NCBI GenBank assembly: GCA_946537295.1
Contig: CAMNFQ010000006.1
Span: 1-42,397, forward strand
Reading direction: 5' to 3'
Length of the DNA: 42,397 nt
Source: an uncultured Bacillota bacterium
GTDB lineage: Bacteria > Bacillota_I > Bacilli_A > Erysipelotrichales > Erysipelotrichaceae
The notes below the pieces were generated by a model. The model was given only the letters and a program-made list of their open reading frames with translations. It was not told the DNA's origin and did not search any database. The position numbers and the translations under genes are program-made. Within the stretch, counting starts at the first letter, position 1. Each line of letters begins with the position of its first letter. This document shows, in pieces, positions 36,582-42,397 of the stretch.

Positions 36582-36608
36582 TTAGCACTTTCTTTAATTG
36601 AGTGCTAA
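36582..36608 (-). promoter_or_regulatory. CIRCE element upstream of clpB
   Basis: TTAGCACTT-N9-GAGTGCTAA; one mismatch to TTAGCACTC-N9-GAGTGCTAA. Confidence 0.9.
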
Positions 36609-36636
36609 TTACAATTATTTTTTTAAGTAGGTTTCC

Positions 36637-37773
36637 CTACTTAAAAGATTTCTTAAATTTTTCAAATACACTTTCTTTCTTGCGGTTTGACAGTTTTTCG
36701 TAAAGTTCCTTTTCTTCTCTTGTGAGCTTCTTAGGAATCTCGATCTGTACCTCCACATACTGATCACCAACATTCTTGGTCCTGAGGTCTTTGATACCAT
36801 AACCTTTCAGACGAAGTAGCTGACCAGGCTGAGTGCCCGCAGGAATCGTAAGTTCAACATCACCATATGCAGTAGGAACATCTACTGTTGTTCCTAAAGT
36901 GGCATCGACTGAAGAGATAGGAACACTGATATGAATGTTGTTACCATCTCTGGTGAAATACTTATGAGGTTTGACTCTGATCTCAATATAGAGATCACCG
37001 TTAGGACCACCGTTTTCACCGCGATCGCCATAGCCTGAAAGTCTGACCTGCTGGCCGGAATTGATTCCTGCCGGGATCGAAACTTCCACCTGCTCCTTGA
37101 TGGAATTGTATCCTTCTCCATGGCAATATGGACAGATCTTCTTTACGTGCTTACCACTTCCATGACAATCCGGGCAGACACTTTGCTGCTGGACAACACC
37201 AAACGGTGTCCTTGATTGTCTTACGACTCGGCCTGAACCTCTACAGGTTGGACAGGTCTCGATATCGGACTTACTGGCAGCACCAGTACCATCACAATGT
37301 GTACATTTCTTGTCGACATTCAGATTGACCAGTTTATCAACGCCATGAACAGCATCAAGGAAATCGATATCCATGCTCATATAGCGGTTATCACCCTTGA
37401 TCGGACCATTTCTTCTTGATGAAGAAGATCCGCCAAAGTTGAATCCGGAGAATCCTCCCATTCCTCCCATGAAGCTTGAGAAGATATCTCCAAGATCATC
37501 CATATTCATTCCTGAGAAGCCTGATGAGAATCCTGATGAACCAAATCCATCCATACCTGCATGACCATACTGATCATAGGTAGCTTTCTTTTGTGGATCA
37601 GACAGGACTTCATAGGCTTCATTTATTTCCTTGAATTTTGCTTCCGCATCCGGAGCTTTATTCACATCCGGGTGATATTGTTTAGCCAACTTACGGTAAG
37701 CTTTTTTTATTTCATCTTCGCTTGCGGATTTGGATATGCCCAATACATCATAATAATCTCGTTTGTCGGCCAT
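36637..37773 (-). CDS. dnaJ: Chaperone DnaJ
   Basis: J-domain with HPD (YHPDVN), G/F region, four CxxCxGxG zinc motifs. Confidence 0.97.
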   Translation of the reverse strand: MADKRDYYDVLGISKSASEDEIKKAYRKLAKQYHPDVNKAPDAEAKFKEINEAYEVLSDPQKKATYDQYGHAGMDGFGSSGFSSGFSGMNMDDLGDIFSSFMGGMGGFSGFNFGGSSSSRRNGPIKGDNRYMSMDIDFLDAVHGVDKLVNLNVDKKCTHCDGTGAASKSDIETCPTCRGSGRVVRQSRTPFGVVQQQSVCPDCHGSGKHVKKICPYCHGEGYNSIKEQVEVSIPAGINSGQQVRLSGYGDRGENGGPNGDLYIEIRVKPHKYFTRDGNNIHISVPISSVDATLGTTVDVPTAYGDVELTIPAGTQPGQLLRLKGYGIKDLRTKNVGDQYVEVQIEIPKKLTREEKELYEKLSNRKKESVFEKFKKSFK

Positions 37774-37801
37774 AATACCTCCCTTTCCAGATCACAGTCT
37801 G

Positions 37802-40226
<2,425 letters not shown>

Positions 40227-40238
40227 AAATCTTCCTTT

Positions 40239-41261
40239 CTAGTTGAACATATCTTCGATTTCCTTACAGATGAAATCGAGCAAGTTTACGACACGGCTAT
40301 ATTCCATTCGACGTGGTCCTACAACCATCAGACGGGCATTCTCATCCGGATTATCCGACAGCTTTATTTCACTTGAAACGATCGCGATATCATCTTTCCA
40401 GACAAGTTCTGTACCTTTCGGTGTTACAGCAACGACATCATTGCTGCCAGTCTGCTTGTCTACTAAACTTCTGAACAGTTTTGAATCATCAAAGAACTTT
40501 GTGAGTTCCTTGAGCTTTTCGACATCAGCATATTCAGGCTGATACATCATGTTGCTTGTACCGTCGAAATATAGTGTTTCTGATGCAAATTTCACAAACG
40601 CTCCGGCAAAGGCGTTATACAGCATTTCGAAACGCTGAACCGATTTGGTCAGGATCGGTTTCAATGATTCCAGTTTCTCCATCAGATCACAGATCTGTGT
40701 GCCTTTCAGACGATCATTGAGGATGTCTGTACAGGTCTTGATATCTTCGATCGTGACTTCATCCTGGAAATTGAAAGTCTTGTTTTCCGTATGTCCGGTA
40801 TTTGTGATAAATACGCAGACTGCCGTTTTAGGATCGATCTGGAAGACCTTTATATGTTCCAGGGTCTGATTCTTGGAATCAGGACCAAGCATACCGCTTG
40901 CCAGATTGGTCATTTCTGAAACGATCTTGCATGATTCCTTGATCGCATCTTCAATATTTGCCGAACGACGATCGAAGATGTTGGACAAGGCATATTTTAC
41001 TTCATCATCCATATCCTTCTTAAGCAGATGCTCGCAATAGTACTGATATCCCTTATTGGAAGGAATACGGCCTGCTGAAGTATGCGGTTTTTCCAGATAG
41101 CCAAGTGATTCGAGCGTAGCCATATCATTTCTGATCGTAGCACTGGAATATGGAAGACCATATTTATCTACCAAGGTCTTGGATCCAACTGGCTCAGCAG
41201 TAGCTACAAACTCATCAACTATAGCCTTTAAGATCTCGACCATTCTTTTTGTTAATGCCAT
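40239..41261 (-). CDS. hrcA: Heat-inducible transcription repressor HrcA
   Basis: MALTKRMVEILKAIVDEFVATAEPVGSKTLVDKYGLPYSSATIRNDMATLESLGYLEKPHTSAGRIPSNKGYQYY. Start trimmed to 41261. Confidence 0.96.
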   Translation of the reverse strand: MALTKRMVEILKAIVDEFVATAEPVGSKTLVDKYGLPYSSATIRNDMATLESLGYLEKPHTSAGRIPSNKGYQYYCEHLLKKDMDDEVKYALSNIFDRRSANIEDAIKESCKIVSEMTNLASGMLGPDSKNQTLEHIKVFQIDPKTAVCVFITNTGHTENKTFNFQDEVTIEDIKTCTDILNDRLKGTQICDLMEKLESLKPILTKSVQRFEMLYNAFAGAFVKFASETLYFDGTSNMMYQPEYADVEKLKELTKFFDDSKLFRSLVDKQTGSNDVVAVTPKGTELVWKDDIAIVSSEIKLSDNPDENARLMVVGPRRMEYSRVVNLLDFICKEIEDMFN

Positions 41262-41275
41262 ATAGCCACCTCCTT

Positions 41276-41302
41276 TTAGCACTCTTAACTTTCTATTGCT
41301 AA
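41276..41302 (-). promoter_or_regulatory. CIRCE element 1 upstream of hrcA (degenerate right arm)
   Basis: TTAGCACTC-N9-TATTGCTAA. Confidence 0.7.
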
Positions 41303-41316
41303 TATACAACAATAAT

Positions 41317-41343
41317 CTAGCACTGTCAACAATAAAGTGCTAA
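41317..41343 (-). promoter_or_regulatory. CIRCE element 2 upstream of hrcA
   Basis: CTAGCACTG-N9-AAGTGCTAA; 41 bp from element 1. Confidence 0.8.
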
Positions 41344-41400
41344 AAATTATCCACACAAAAAATCAGTAATTCTTTAAGGTCATAAAAAAAGCGCGTCCTA

Positions 41401-41434
41401 TAAAAAATAATTCTTTTTTTAAAAAGAACTATTT
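41401..41434 (-). terminator. Possible coaD terminator
   Basis: Minus strand: AATAGTTCTTTTTAAAAAAAGAATTATTTTTT imperfect hairpin with T-run. Confidence 0.5.
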
Positions 41435-41908
41435 ATACAGCTTTTCTGATACTTCCTTGATTATTGCAGGCGGAATATAATCACTTATATCGCCATTAAA
41501 TGATGCGATTTCTTTTGCGATTGAAGATGATAGGAATGACAGTTCAGGCTTCGCAACCATAAAAACTGTTTCAATATTATTATTAAGATTCATATTAGCT
41601 GTAGCTAATGCCAGTTCAGATTCATAATCCGAGACTGCTCTTATTCCTCTGACAATGATACGGCAATCATTTTCCTCAGCCATATTAACAGTCAGTCCTT
41701 CACCAACTATGACTTCCACATTATCAAGATCCTTGATACATTCTTCGATCAGTTTTTTTCTTTCTTCTCTGCTGAAAGTACACGTCTTGCTTCTGTTCTC
41801 CATGATCGCAATGATCAGTTTGTCATAGATCTTGGCAGCTCTTAAAATAACATCAAGATGTCCAATGGTAATCGGATCAAAAGTTCCCGGATAGATCGCT
41901 TTAATCAT
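41429..41908 (-). CDS. coaD: Phosphopantetheine adenylyltransferase
   Basis: IYPGTFDPITIGHLDVILRAAK, RGIRAVSDYESELALA, SSSIAKEIA. Confidence 0.97.
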   Translation of the reverse strand: MIKAIYPGTFDPITIGHLDVILRAAKIYDKLIIAIMENRSKTCTFSREERKKLIEECIKDLDNVEVIVGEGLTVNMAEENDCRIIVRGIRAVSDYESELALATANMNLNNNIETVFMVAKPELSFLSSSIAKEIASFNGDISDYIPPAIIKEVSEKLYK

Positions 41909-41917
41909 ATTTTCTCC

Positions 41918-42397
41918 TTATCTGTAATAAAGCAGCCTGCTGGCTCCGTATTTTTTCTCTTTGAACAGATTATATTTAAGATACTCTTCCTTCATCGGCG
42001 TATCTTTAGCTACTTCCAGAATAATTATACCTTTTTCTTTCAGAACATCATAACTGCTGATATAAAAGAAGATCTCATCATAGGCTTTAAAAGCGTATGG
42101 AGGATCGCAGAAAATATAGTCGAACTTCCTGCCCTGCAGCTTTTGCAGACAAAGCTGATAATCATAATTAAAGACAGTACGTTTTTCATTAACCTTTTTC
42201 AGATTTGTTTCGATGATCTTTACCGCATCTTTATTTAGATCATTGAACACAACATCATTAGCCCCTCTTGATAGAGCCTCCAGACCGATCGCTCCTGATC
42301 CGGAAAACAGATCAAGAAATTCGGTATCAGAAAAAATACTGATCGTAGAGAACATTGCTTCCTTAACGCTATCTCTTGTCGGCCTGGTGATATCCTT
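41918..42397 (-). CDS. rsmD: 16S rRNA (guanine(966)-N2)-methyltransferase RsmD, partial (N-terminus beyond window end)
   Basis: Frame continues past the listed ATG: KDITRPTRDSVKEAMFSTI...FLDLFSGSGAIGLEALSRGA...FCDPPY. Confidence 0.95.
   Translation of the reverse strand, partial: KDITRPTRDSVKEAMFSTISIFSDTEFLDLFSGSGAIGLEALSRGANDVVFNDLNKDAVKIIETNLKKVNEKRTVFNYDYQLCLQKLQGRKFDYIFCDPPYAFKAYDEIFFYISSYDVLKEKGIIILEVAKDTPMKEEYLKYNLFKEKKYGASRLLYYR

Overview
The window is a low-GC Firmicutes-type chromosomal segment; gene content and style suggest Erysipelotrichia or a relative, which is an inference. Most of it is conserved housekeeping sequence on the minus strand: efp, a seven-gene comG operon, rpmG, ruvBA, obg, rpmA-prp-rplU, a feoA-feoB fusion, a two-component system, dnaE, coaD, rsmD and hrcA-grpE-dnaK-dnaJ-clpB with CIRCE sites. 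The plus strand carries copA(-copZ)-csoR-ispG, a WYL regulator, a Crp/Fnr regulator with a threonine-aldolase-like gene, and cspA. The left end has a glucuronide-utilisation locus (uxuA, uidA, PTS EIIBC, AraC regulator). I found no CRISPR, IS element, phage, tRNA or rRNA, and no obvious dedicated new defence system. The points most worth checking are: (1) strong GATC over-representation in the core genes, apparently through synonymous NNG-ATC choice, which stops abruptly across the uidA-EIIBC-araC cassette; (2) an EF-P with Met where the modified tip Lys/Arg should be; (3) a CopZ-like domain fused to the C-terminus of CopA with its own in-frame Shine-Dalgarno and ATG; (4) a perfect 18-bp palindrome in the divergent promoter of a WYL regulator that appears leaderless; (5) a perfect TGTGA-N6-TCACA site just before a Crp-type regulator that has the matching R-E-x3-R recognition helix; (6) a beta-glucuronidase paired with a PTS permease, which is chemically puzzling.
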